NCBI GenBank assembly: GCA_024228495.1
Contig: JAAETJ010001012.1
Span: 1-64,000, forward strand
Direction: 5' to 3'
DNA length: 64,000 nt
From: a bacterium
GTDB lineage: Bacteria; Pseudomonadota; Alphaproteobacteria; Rhizobiales; JAKIUO01
This document shows positions 16,718-25,019 of the stretch, in pieces; position 1 is the first letter of the stretch, and every line of letters starts with the position of its first letter. The notes below the pieces were generated by a model. The model had not been told where the DNA came from and did no database searches. It saw only the letters and a program-made list of their open reading frames with translations. Both the position numbers and the translations under genes were made by a program.

Positions 16718-18256
16718 ATGGAAGTTGTCGTCGCGGCGGGACATGAAAGCACGGCCAAGGCCTGCGCCGATATGTTACACGCTGGCGGCAATGCTTTTGA
16801 TGCCGCAATGGCGGGCATGGCTGCGTCCTGCATCCCTGAAACCATCCTTTCATCGCTAGGTGGTGGCGGGTTCATGATGGCCTATCGGGCTGACAGGGAT
16901 GAAACCGTCTTGTATGATTTCTTTGCCCAGACGCCTCGACGAAAACGCCCCACCAGCGAACTTGATTTTCAGGCCATTCACGCCGATTTTGGTCCCGCTA
17001 CCCAGGAATTCCATATTGGTGCCGGTGCGAGCGCCACACCGGGGGCCATTCCGGGCCTGTTTGCCATTCACCGTGATCTGTGTACCCTGCCGCTTGCGCA
17101 AATTCTTGAACCAGCTATCGATCTGGCCCGCAATGGCGTCAAGGTCAACGATTTTCATGCCTATCTGTTTGAGGTCATAGAGCCGATCTTGACCGGCGAT
17201 GCTGCCGTTAAAGCGCTGTTTGCACCCGGCAACTCCCTGCTCAAAAAAAACGATCTGTTCCGCAACGAGGCTCTTGCCCACACCCTTGAAGCGTTGATCG
17301 CACAAGGGGAGCCATTCTTTCGGACAGGCGATCTGGCGAAGGCCATTATTGCGCAATCAGCTCAACAGGGCGGACATCTATGTGCTGCAGACCTTACATC
17401 ATACAAGGTCGAGCGACGCCAGCCGCTTACCCAAACATATCGCGATCAGCAGTTTTTTCTGAACCCAGCCCCTTGTGCAGGTGGCCCGATGATCGGCTTT
17501 GCCCTTGGTATGCTGGCACACCTTTGTCCAGATCGTGTCCCCGACCTTTGCGACCTTGTACAAACCATGTCGCTGACCAATCATGCCCGAAGCGCCAAAA
17601 CCGCTCCCCTTGAACATTTTGCAAATGACAAGCATATCGCGCAACATCTAGCAGAAGCGCAAGACCATCACCCCTCGCACAAAGGCACCACCCATATCAG
17701 CATAATCGACTCAACTGGCAATGCGGCAGCGCTGACCATCAGCAATGGAGAAGGCAATGGGCTGATGCTGGGAGACACCGGCATTATGCTCAATAATATG
17801 CTGGGAGAAGAGGATTTGCATGATGAGGGATTTCATCGCTGGCAAGAGGACCAGCGCCTCTCCAGCATGATGGCTCCGACCATCATCAAGTCGCCCGATA
17901 ACAGTCTGACAGCTCTTGGTTCAGGGGGCTCAAACCGCATTCGTAGCGCCATATTACAGGTCGCCAGCGGTCTTATTGATCATGGCTATTCCCTTGAGAA
18001 TGCCATAGATGCCCCCAGACTGCATTGCGAACAAGGCGGTCTGGTCAGTTTTGAAAATACTCCCGAAACCGCGTCATTTACCCCTATTGCCAAGCAAGAA
18101 CTACTGGCAGCTTACCCCGATGCACATGGCTGGCCGGGTCAGAACATGTTTTTTGGAGGCGTGCACGGCGTGCGCAAAATGCCCAGCGGCGAATGCGAGG
18201 GGAAAGGAGACCTGCGCCGTGCCGGTATTGCCATCAAAATCGACTCCAGCTTATGA
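16718..18256 (+). CDS. ggt: Gamma-glutamyltransferase family Ntn-hydrolase
   Basis: 512 residues from the ATG at 16718; an in-frame TTG at 16703 is an alternative. The N-terminal large-subunit part shows HESTAKACADMLHAGGNAFDAAMAG, LSSLGGGGFMM and GASATPGAIPGLFAIH. The autoprocessing and nucleophile site is KGTTHISIIDSTGNAAALT, where the second Thr would become the N-terminus of the small subunit. SSMMAPTII and GSGGSNRIRSAILQV follow. The protein lacks a signal peptide, so unlike E. coli GGT it would stay in the cytoplasm. The substrate could be glutathione or another gamma-glutamyl compound; it could also belong to the broader GGT-like acylase group. Confidence 0.85.
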   Translation: MEVVVAAGHESTAKACADMLHAGGNAFDAAMAGMAASCIPETILSSLGGGGFMMAYRADRDETVLYDFFAQTPRRKRPTSELDFQAIHADFGPATQEFHIGAGASATPGAIPGLFAIHRDLCTLPLAQILEPAIDLARNGVKVNDFHAYLFEVIEPILTGDAAVKALFAPGNSLLKKNDLFRNEALAHTLEALIAQGEPFFRTGDLAKAIIAQSAQQGGHLCAADLTSYKVERRQPLTQTYRDQQFFLNPAPCAGGPMIGFALGMLAHLCPDRVPDLCDLVQTMSLTNHARSAKTAPLEHFANDKHIAQHLAEAQDHHPSHKGTTHISIIDSTGNAAALTISNGEGNGLMLGDTGIMLNNMLGEEDLHDEGFHRWQEDQRLSSMMAPTIIKSPDNSLTALGSGGSNRIRSAILQVASGLIDHGYSLENAIDAPRLHCEQGGLVSFENTPETASFTPIAKQELLAAYPDAHGWPGQNMFFGGVHGVRKMPSGECEGKGDLRRAGIAIKIDSSL

Positions 18257-18489
18257 CTATGCAACAAACCCTCCTCATTATAGGACTTGTTCAGATCTAT
18301 AACTCCTCAATTCCTAGGGACTGGACACCTAAGGAACTGATCAATTGTAGAAAAAGGGAGCATAGACATCTCAATCTACGCCCCCTCTCGCGCGGAGTAA
18401 AAGTTGCTTTTAAAGGCAATTTTCGTTGGCTGCACAATCTAATAACAGATCAACCGCAACAATCCCGTTTTCTTGAAAACCAACAGTAA
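18257..18489. other. Intergenic region between convergent ggt and globule-like gene
   Basis: Tail-to-tail spacer. It should hold the terminators of both genes. The only hairpin noticed is the one overlapping the stop of the globule-like gene near 18475-18500. No open frame of interest. Confidence 0.4.
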
Positions 18490-18981
18490 TTAGTTGGCTT
18501 TTGGTGCCGGAGCAGGTGCCGGAGCAGGTGCTGCAGCTGCAGGAGGAGCGACTGGTGCAGGTGCGCCATAGCCGTAAGGAGCATAACCATAAGGTGCGCC
18601 ATAGCCATAAGGTGCGCCATAGCCATTGTAGCCATTGTAGCCATTGTAGCCATTGTAGCCATTGTAGCCATTGTAACCGTTATAGCCAGAGCCAGAGCCA
18701 TAACCACGATAGCCATTGTAGCCGTTGCCTGCACCGCGTGCATTACCATTGCCCGAGAAGCCAAAGCTGAAGCCTCCATTTGCATTTCCTGAACCGTTGC
18801 CAGTACCCCAACCAGAACCATCGCCAGCACCATAGCCACGACCGTTGCCCCAGCCATTGTTGTAACCATTGTTGTAACCATTGTTACCCCAACCCCAAGC
18901 ACTTGCGCCACTAGTTACAAGAACAGTGCTACCAAGTGCGAGTACACTGGCAACCAGTGCAGATTTCATAATATTTTTCAT
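18490..18981 (-). CDS. Sulfur-globule-protein-like secreted Gly/Tyr/Asn-rich protein
   Basis: 163 residues from the ATG at 18981, preceded by AGGAG; a longer frame to 19086 has no support. A clear signal peptide (SALVASVLALGSTVLVTSGASA) is followed by WGWGNNGYNNGYNNGWGNG, then FSFGFSGNGNARG, seven GYN triplets, GYGAPYGYGAPYGYAPYGYG, and an Ala/Pro tail ending APKAN. This order closely resembles sulfur globule proteins of sulfur-oxidising bacteria, which coat periplasmic sulfur granules. The call rests on composition and motif order. With the apr locus at 51-54.5 kb it makes sense in a sulfur oxidiser. A structural cell-envelope protein with similar composition is the alternative. A weak hairpin, CCAAC / GTTGG with TTTT, overlaps its stop. 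Confidence 0.7.
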   Translation of the reverse strand: MKNIMKSALVASVLALGSTVLVTSGASAWGWGNNGYNNGYNNGWGNGRGYGAGDGSGWGTGNGSGNANGGFSFGFSGNGNARGAGNGYNGYRGYGSGSGYNGYNGYNGYNGYNGYNGYNGYGAPYGYGAPYGYAPYGYGAPAPVAPPAAAAPAPAPAPAPKAN

Positions 18982-19057
18982 TGTCTTTGATCTCCTCATA
19001 CTATTGTTCCATAGATGCATGGGACATCTTTTCACGGAACGATTACTACTGAGATAA

Positions 19058-19086
19058 ATTCTATACTTATATAGCAGAATATTCAA
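19058..19086 (-). promoter_or_regulatory. Promoter of the sulfur-globule-like gene
   Basis: On the minus strand TTGAAT (19086-19081) and TAGAAT (19063-19058) are separated by 17 bases. Transcription would start near 19050, giving a leader of about 70 bases before the ATG at 18981. This is good sigma-70 spacing with moderate box matches. Confidence 0.5.
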
Positions 19087-19270
19087 ACGTTATGTTATAC
19101 TGCGACAATAAGTGACATTATAACGGCTTTTTCTCATGTACATGTTTTTCGAATATAAGAATTAAGGCATCCCGTAAAAAACGTTTTACAAATCACAGAA
19201 ATTACGGAAAAAACAGTGACAGTAACCGAATTAATCGCAATTTGTCAAGCATGGGTATAGTCTCATGTTT

Positions 19271-19342
19271 ATGGCCAGACTTGCTCGCATTGTTGTTCCT
19301 GAGCTTCCGCATCATGTCACGCCGCGGGGTATAACACAGTAG
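19271..19342 (+). pseudogene. RAYT (REP-associated tyrosine transposase) N-terminal remnant
   Basis: 23 codons reading MARLARIVVPELPHHVTPRG and then a stop. This is nearly the canonical start of RAYT/Y1 transposases (MARLARVVVPGLPHHVTQRG). The HUH motif and tyrosine domain downstream are absent; IS66-type sequence begins some 40 bases later. RAYTs mobilise REP palindromes, and a REP-like inverted pair exists at 57.8-57.9 kb. Confidence 0.65.
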
Positions 19343-19377
19343 CTGCACACTGTCTCAAGCACTGCCATGACATATTA

Positions 19378-20044
19378 TCTGACCACCGAATAGCGCGGCG
19401 ACATCCCTGTCTTTTTGCAAGAGAGCAAGGGCGGCGTGATAGTTCATGATCATTTCAGGCCCTATTATAAATAGTTCGAGGAAATGTTGCACGCTTTGTG
19501 TAACGCCCATCATCTGCGCGAACTCAAGGCCTTGATAAAACATGATAAAGAAACCTAGGCGAGCGAGATATATCAGTTGCTGATATCGGCAAATATGTTC
19601 ATAAGACAGGCCAAAGAGAAGGGTTTGCATGCGCTTTATCCGCCAATTTCGCGGTGTATTTTTGAGCTTTACGATAATATCATGCAGACCGGCCTTGTTT
19701 TTCATCGGTCATTGCCGCCGCTTGAGAAAAGCAAAAGGGGCGGAAGAGAAAAGCGCCGCCCCGGTCATAATTTGCTGCGCCGTTTGCGCGATTTCAATAT
19801 GGACGTGCTGCGCTTTGCCGAGGATTTTGCCGTGCCATTTACCAATAATCTGGCTGAGCAGGATATTCGCATGATGAAGGTGCGGATGAAAATATCCGGC
19901 AGCTTTCGATCCGCAAAAGAGGCGCAGATTTTCGCCACCGTGCGTTCGATAATCTCCACCACCATAAAACAGGCCTGGAATATCCTTGCAACCCTGTCAG
20001 CAAAACCGGATGGTCTCATTCAGGAACTGAGAACTGCGGGCTAG
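19378..20044 (+). pseudogene. IS66-family transposase, C-terminal remnant
   Basis: One frame carries IS66-type motifs: GGVIVHDHFRPYY, LHALCNAHHLRELKALI, GHNLLRRLRDFNMDVLRFAED, VPFTNNLAEQDIRMMKVRMKISGSFRS and AQIFATVRSIISTTIKQ. Three in-frame TAG codons (19391, 19472, 19556) interrupt the first part. The open part starts at 19577 and ends at 20044. The N-terminal half with zinc-binding and first catalytic residues is missing, as are the accessory IS66 genes. Dead element. Confidence 0.85.
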
Positions 20045-20142
20045 CTTGGGAGTTGCGAAAAAATAGCCAACCTTTATGGCAAACTGCGTAGCGTCTTTGA
20101 AATCTACGCCCTGCGCGGAGATCTTGTCGGGCGCTTGTTGCG

Positions 20143-21783
20143 TTAATCCACATCCAGCTGCCAGCCACGGTCTTTGGCGAGCAAGATCATGGCGCGTTCA
20201 GCCAGAGCCGTGACGGTCATCAAGGGGTTGGCTCCCAGCGAACTTGGCACAACGGACCCATCGCAAATATACAGCCCCTCATGCACCCCTTTGCTGTCGC
20301 CATCAAACACCTCACATTTGTGATTGACGACGCCGCTTGATTTATCATCGCCCATGACACATCCGCCTAAAGGATGAGCGGTAGCGTGGGTGTTACCCAT
20401 CATGCTTTCGGCCAGTGGATTCTTGATATATTTGCCGCCAATCGAGCCAGCGACCTTGGTCAACATTTCATCGACGCGCTTGTAAACTGGTTCGTCATTG
20501 ACATTGGGCCAGTCGATAACAACCTTTTCTTTTTCAAGGCGTATCTTGCCCTCACCGCTATCATGAGATACGGCAAAATAAGTCTGGGTGCGGGCCAGAG
20601 GCCCCGCATAAACGCCGCGCAACAAGGCTTTGAGCGCGCCAGCCAGTCGCCCACCGGGGATGAACATCACCGGCATCAAGGGACCCAATGCCGAAGGCAT
20701 GACGCCTTCTTCCACCATCAGCTGATTTTCGAGTACCTCGTCATCTTCATAGGTGATATGGCCAGAAACAGACGCGCCCACAGGCTCAACTTCCACCTTG
20801 GCGGGATAACCAACACCAATCGCGTTTATCGAAATATCAGCATCATAATTAAAGGCAATGATATCGCCATTGGCGGTGAAATTTTCGCCCAATCGCTCTG
20901 ATACAGACAGGCCCTTTTCCCTTGAGCGCAATAAAATAGCAGTGGTGCCAAGCGTTCCAGCTGATAGCACGACATTTTTGGCCGCAACTTTTTGAACATC
21001 ATCGAGCGGTCTGCCCTTTACGTCGAAGCTGTGATAATAAACCAGCCAATCACCGCCGATCTTTTCGATATGAGTGACTTTGGTTTGCGTAAAGATCTGC
21101 GCGCCAAAGCGGACCGCATCTGGCAGATAGGTCAAATCAACGGTGTTTTTAGCGCCCACATTACAACCAGAACAACAATCGCCACACTGGGTACAAGCGG
21201 CCTGGTCAACACCTGCTGGATTGGTCTGATCTTTAAAGCTGATGACCACGGGGGAGTGCTGCATCTTGCCACCGGTCACCTCGGCACCCTTTTTGAGCGC
21301 TTGATATTTGATATAACTACTGGCGTTTTCATCTGTTGCGGGGCGTAGCATGTTATCGGCGCGTTTAAAGCCCTCATCGAGTTCTTCGCCCTCACGTACT
21401 TCATCTGGCCATTGGCTCTTTTCGAACACCCGCTGGTCGGGGCGTAGAGCAACAGCTGCATTAATCAAAGATCCCCCGCCTAGACCCGTGCCGGTCAGCA
21501 CATGCATATGCTTGCCATGACAAAAATCAAACAAGGACGTTTCAGAGCCAGCCGCATGCTTTTTGCCATGAATATAGAGCTCGTTTTTCATATCGGGAAA
21601 ACGGGCGGGAAAGTCGCCAATCAAGAATTCACGCCCGCGCTCGAGTACACAAACGCTTTGCCCGGCTCGGGCCATGCGTGAAGCGGCAACGCCGCCACCA
21701 TATCCAGACCCGATAATAACGGTATCATAGCAGGTTTTCATTTCTTCGAGCGGAAGAGCCAATGGGGCGTTCGGGCGGGTCAT
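20143..21783 (-). CDS. GMC-type FAD oxidoreductase (cholesterol-oxidase-like)
   Basis: 546 residues. FAD-binding N-terminus: DTVIIGSGYGGGVAASRMARAG and VLERG; then LTGTGLGGGSLINAAVALRP. The C-terminal GMC signature is ATAHPLGGCVMGDDKSSGVV and ICDGSVVPSSLGANPLMTVTALAERAM. This layout fits the cholesterol-oxidase / bacterial GMC group that oxidises alcohols. A Cys-rich insert, CTQCGDCCSGCNVGAKNT, around residue 200 looks like an iron-sulfur or metal site and occurs in a subset of these proteins. No signal peptide. Electron acceptor and substrate are unknown. Transcribed alone, facing decayed IS66 sequence downstream. Confidence 0.85.
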   Translation of the reverse strand: MTRPNAPLALPLEEMKTCYDTVIIGSGYGGGVAASRMARAGQSVCVLERGREFLIGDFPARFPDMKNELYIHGKKHAAGSETSLFDFCHGKHMHVLTGTGLGGGSLINAAVALRPDQRVFEKSQWPDEVREGEELDEGFKRADNMLRPATDENASSYIKYQALKKGAEVTGGKMQHSPVVISFKDQTNPAGVDQAACTQCGDCCSGCNVGAKNTVDLTYLPDAVRFGAQIFTQTKVTHIEKIGGDWLVYYHSFDVKGRPLDDVQKVAAKNVVLSAGTLGTTAILLRSREKGLSVSERLGENFTANGDIIAFNYDADISINAIGVGYPAKVEVEPVGASVSGHITYEDDEVLENQLMVEEGVMPSALGPLMPVMFIPGGRLAGALKALLRGVYAGPLARTQTYFAVSHDSGEGKIRLEKEKVVIDWPNVNDEPVYKRVDEMLTKVAGSIGGKYIKNPLAESMMGNTHATAHPLGGCVMGDDKSSGVVNHKCEVFDGDSKGVHEGLYICDGSVVPSSLGANPLMTVTALAERAMILLAKDRGWQLDVD

Positions 21784-21892
21784 GACTAAATACTTTCTGC
21801 TTACTTTGAACTATTTGCGTATACCAGCCCCTCTTTACCGGCAAGCCGTTGGTGGATCAAATCATTCTCGCCAAAAGCACTAATATGCCGCG

Positions 21893-22960
21893 CTATTGGA
21901 ACGTGCGCATCTTTTTCCGCGATCCCAGGGCAAACGGATCTATGACCGCAATGATCTCGCTCTTTGCATCCGACAAGACGAGACGTCTTTGCATTTTGGG
22001 CGTCATATAGAGCCCGCCGTTCTTGTCAACGAGCAAGATTTGCGCAAGTCCCATATTGCGGGCAGTCTCGACCCATGCGGTTGGCCCGGCAACACTGAGC
22101 GCCGTCGCGCCAGCATCAGCCAATGCGCTATTTTTATGGATCACAGTCGCCGAGATGATGTGATCAACCGGCCAGCCGGTGCGCGGGTCGAGGATATGAG
22201 AGTAGCGCTTGCCTTCATGTTCCTTGAAGCGAAAATAGTTACCGGACGTATAAAGCGCCTCTCCTGGCTGCAGATCGACCGTGGCGATCACGCCCCAATG
22301 CCTGGGATGGCGAATGCCTGCGCGCCACAAGCGCGACCCGTAACGGCCAATGATATTGAGATCCCCTCCAGCGTTCAGAACAGCGTTTTTTATACCATGG
22401 CGCTGCAATAGCTGCGCCGCCCAATCAAGGGCCACGCCCTTGGCAAAACCACCAAAATCAAGTTGCACGGCTTTATTCCGCGAGCTAACTACGCCGCTCT
22501 TGATAGTGAGATCTTGCATGGACGGACGGGCTTTGATCAGCTCTCTAATCAGCTGCTTGTCTGGCGGAGGACCCTCTGGCTTGTCGCTTGAATGAAATCC
22601 CCACAGCGCAATCAGCTTGCTAATCGCCGGGTTAAACAATCCGTGGCTCATACGCTCAAAATCTCGTGCCTGATCCAGCAGTGCCGCCATGTCATTGTCG
22701 ATTTTGTGGGGAACACCATTAGCAATTGCCGTATTGAGTGTTCCCAGCTTGCCGGCCTTCCAGGCATGCCAGTCCTTATGGCGTTGTTGAAAGCCATGTG
22801 AGATCAGTGCAACCGACTTATCGCTCATTTCTTTGCTCACGCCATAGAGCGTCAACTCCACCAGCGTGCCAAAAACATAAAGCGTATATTTATGCTCGGC
22901 TGGCCGGGCGCATGAGGAAACAAGGGTGGCAAGCAACAACAAGGCAACGAGCACTCTCAT
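21893..22960 (-). CDS. apbE: FAD:protein FMN transferase (ApbE-like lipoprotein)
   Basis: Attaches FMN covalently to Thr of target flavoproteins such as NqrB/C or RnfD/G. 355 residues. An N-terminal lipoprotein signal with lipobox LVSSC places it at the periplasmic face. Family landmarks: FNPAISKLIALWGFH, VQLDFGGFAKGVALDWAA, NAVLNAGGDLNIIG, YSHILDPRTGWPV and ALADAGATALSV with the Mg-binding Asp/Thr. Its ATG overlaps the stop of the upstream RseC-like gene (ATGA), so the two are coupled. No Rnf, Nqr or other known FMN-acceptor gene lies in the window. Confidence 0.92.
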   Translation of the reverse strand: MRVLVALLLLATLVSSCARPAEHKYTLYVFGTLVELTLYGVSKEMSDKSVALISHGFQQRHKDWHAWKAGKLGTLNTAIANGVPHKIDNDMAALLDQARDFERMSHGLFNPAISKLIALWGFHSSDKPEGPPPDKQLIRELIKARPSMQDLTIKSGVVSSRNKAVQLDFGGFAKGVALDWAAQLLQRHGIKNAVLNAGGDLNIIGRYGSRLWRAGIRHPRHWGVIATVDLQPGEALYTSGNYFRFKEHEGKRYSHILDPRTGWPVDHIISATVIHKNSALADAGATALSVAGPTAWVETARNMGLAQILLVDKNGGLYMTPKMQRRLVLSDAKSEIIAVIDPFALGSRKKMRTFQ

Positions 22961-23430
22961 GTACCGCAGGCCTTTGACGCAAATTCAAATGGGGTGCGAC
23001 GCAAATAAACGGGCACAAAGCGTTGCCCGGCATTTCTGGTGAGGTGCCCGGCAAAAACCAGTCCCCCGGCAAGCCCGACCATCGCGCCAAGCCCTGCAAC
23101 ACCATCACCAAAACCAAGGGCCAAAGCGATCAGTGACAAACCAATCATGGCTAGAAGCGGCAGCATATAAACAGCCAACGAGGCCAGCACCAGATCGCTT
23201 TCTGGCATACCGATAATCACCTGTTCGCCGGTCACCGCATTAAAATCATTTTTGATATGCAACAGATTGCGCTTGCGGCCAAGAAAAATGACCAGCACCG
23301 AGATGCCACAGCCTTTTGCCGCGCCGCAATCATTGCAGGCACTGGTGCGTTTTGCTTCCAGCACAGCCATATCCCCTTCAAGGGCGACAACCGTAGCCGT
23401 AGCCTCGATCAATTCATGTTCACTACTCAT
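22957..23430 (-). CDS. RseC/MucC-type SoxR-reducing system protein
   Basis: 157 residues. The N-terminal domain carries four Cys in CNDCGAAKGCG plus a further Cys in the last residues. Two transmembrane segments follow (LAVYMLPLLAMIGLSLIALALGF and GLGAMVGLAGGLVFAGHL). RseC-family proteins reduce SoxR together with the Rnf-type complex or modulate sigma-E in enterics. The partner here is likely ApbE (overlapping gene). The order rseC-apbE matches redox-membrane clusters elsewhere. Confidence 0.82.
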   Translation of the reverse strand: MSSEHELIEATATVVALEGDMAVLEAKRTSACNDCGAAKGCGISVLVIFLGRKRNLLHIKNDFNAVTGEQVIIGMPESDLVLASLAVYMLPLLAMIGLSLIALALGFGDGVAGLGAMVGLAGGLVFAGHLTRNAGQRFVPVYLRRTPFEFASKACGT

Positions 23431-23439
23431 GGGCTCAGT

Positions 23440-24315
23440 TTAGAGTATCAAGGGTGGCAGTTGCAAACAAAGTTCCGCAGCGCTGATCCCCATCGCCCGA
23501 ATGGTCTTGAGGCTGGTCTCACCATCGCTCTTTGACAGCTTGCGACCCGTCATATCGACCAGCAGGGGATGGTGGAAATAAAGCGGCTCGGGAAGGTCCA
23601 ACAAGATTTGCAGCAGTCGCTGCATACTGGTGGCATAATAGAGATCTTCGCCGCGCGTTACATGCGTCACCCCTTGCAACGCATCATCCACCACTACCGC
23701 GAGATTATAACTTGTGGGCATTTCACGGCGTGCCAGAATCATGTCTCCCCAGTCCAGAGGCGATACGTCGATCACTTGATAGCTGCCATCTTTCTGGCGC
23801 TCACGAAAGCTGATCACATCGGTTTTTTGCAAGGCTAAATCCACCGCTTTTTTCATATTGAGGCGCAAAGTATGAGGCTCCCCGGCCGCAATGCGCGCAA
23901 CCGCTTCTTTTGATGAAATGTCACGATAAATGCCGGGATAGATGGGGAAGCCATCTGGCGTATCCGGCATGGTTGGGGTGAGTTCGTGCTCGGCAATTTC
24001 TCGGCGGCTGGCAAAACAGGGGAACAAAAGACCAAGCTGCTCAAGCTTTTCGAGTGCCTTGGCGTAATTCTCCATATGCTGCGATTGTTTCCAGACCGGC
24101 GTCTCCCAGTCAAGACCAAGCCATGTGAGATCGTCATAAATCTGATCGATAAACTCGTCGCGCGCCCTGCCCCCGTCCACGTCTTCAATACGCAGCAAAA
24201 GCCGCCCCCGCTCCTGTTTGACCAAATGGTCTGTGACCAGCGCCGAATAGGCATGCCCCAGATGCAGCTCGCCATTTGGACTTGGTGCGAAACGAAAAAC
24301 CGGTGATTTACTCAT
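23440..24315 (-). CDS. gluQ: Glutamyl-Q tRNA(Asp) synthetase
   Basis: A truncated glutamyl-tRNA synthetase paralogue that glutamylates queuosine in tRNA(Asp). 291 residues, the size of GluQ and far shorter than GltX because the anticodon-binding domain is absent. The class I motif HLGHAYSA (HIGH) is at residues 18-25 and KLSKSDGE (KMSKS) is near the C-terminus. FAPSPNGELHLGH and LLRIEDVDGGR are typical. The zinc-site region CFASRREI keeps only part of the usual Cys set. Divergent from the glycosylase gene; 9 bases upstream of the RseC-like gene, so possibly in one operon with it. Confidence 0.93.
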   Translation of the reverse strand: MSKSPVFRFAPSPNGELHLGHAYSALVTDHLVKQERGRLLLRIEDVDGGRARDEFIDQIYDDLTWLGLDWETPVWKQSQHMENYAKALEKLEQLGLLFPCFASRREIAEHELTPTMPDTPDGFPIYPGIYRDISSKEAVARIAAGEPHTLRLNMKKAVDLALQKTDVISFRERQKDGSYQVIDVSPLDWGDMILARREMPTSYNLAVVVDDALQGVTHVTRGEDLYYATSMQRLLQILLDLPEPLYFHHPLLVDMTGRKLSKSDGETSLKTIRAMGISAAELCLQLPPLIL

Positions 24316-24350
24316 TGTGCTTTTAAAGTGCTCCTCTTAAGAATTGATCC

Positions 24351-25001
24351 ATGTCCTATCACATTATCAAAACCAACGAAGATATTGCGCGAGCTGTGCA
24401 AAATTTGACCGCCTCGTGCCCGTTAATGAGCGAGGCTCATAAAATCGCCGGTCTGCCACCTTTGCGGCACCATCAAAACAGCTACTCATCTGTTGCACGT
24501 ATCGTCACCGGGCAATTATTGTCAGTTGCCAGTGCGCGCGCCATCTGGATGCGAGTGGAAGCGCTGGCACAGCCGTTTGATCCCCAAAACGTTCTTGCAC
24601 TTGATCATCAGCTGCTCAAAAAAGCGGGACTTTCGAACGCCAAAATTCGCACGCTCAAGGCGCTGGCAAGCGCCATACAACAAGGCGCTGTTGATTTCGC
24701 GCACTTGGCGACACAAGAGAATGGCCTAGTCCGAGAACAGATGATGGCGGTGCATGGCATCGGCCCCTGGACAACCGATATCTACATCATGTTCTGTCTG
24801 GGGCGAGCTGATGGTTTTGCGCCAGGAGATATCGCCTTGGCAAATGCTGTTGGCCTGTTGAAAAAAAGCAATAAACGGCCTACACCAGCTCAGTTGCAAA
24901 AGATGGCAAAAAAATGGAGCCCGTGGCGCGGCGTAGCAGCCAGATTGCTCTGGCACTATTATGGTGCGATCAAAAACACCAAAACTGAAACCAGCGAATA
25001 A
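24351..25001 (+). CDS. DNA-3-methyladenine glycosylase II (AlkA-like)
   Basis: Base-excision repair glycosylase of the HhH-GPD superfamily, 216 residues. The core has IVTGQLLSVASARAIW, then the helix-hairpin-helix MMAVHGIGPWTTDIYIMF and the catalytic Asp in FAPGDIALANAV. RRPTPAQL-like and WSPWRGVAARLLWHYY complete the domain. It lacks the N-terminal TATA-box-like domain of E. coli AlkA, as short bacterial members do. Cytoplasmic. The esterase gene follows 18 bases downstream. Confidence 0.9.
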   Translation: MSYHIIKTNEDIARAVQNLTASCPLMSEAHKIAGLPPLRHHQNSYSSVARIVTGQLLSVASARAIWMRVEALAQPFDPQNVLALDHQLLKKAGLSNAKIRTLKALASAIQQGAVDFAHLATQENGLVREQMMAVHGIGPWTTDIYIMFCLGRADGFAPGDIALANAVGLLKKSNKRPTPAQLQKMAKKWSPWRGVAARLLWHYYGAIKNTKTETSE

Positions 25002-25019
25002 AAAGGTTGATCAACTCGA

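Noticed and set aside
18450-18911. Frame rich in Met/Ala/Thr on the minus strand and His/Ser-rich frame on the plus strand
   Set aside because: Both are alternative frames of the GYN-repeat region and lack natural composition.
20045-20146. 33 codons in frame after the IS66 remnant ending at 20146
   Set aside because: The stretch KLRSVFEIYALRGDLVGRLL looks protein-like but could not be linked to a family and overlaps the GMC gene end; too short to call.
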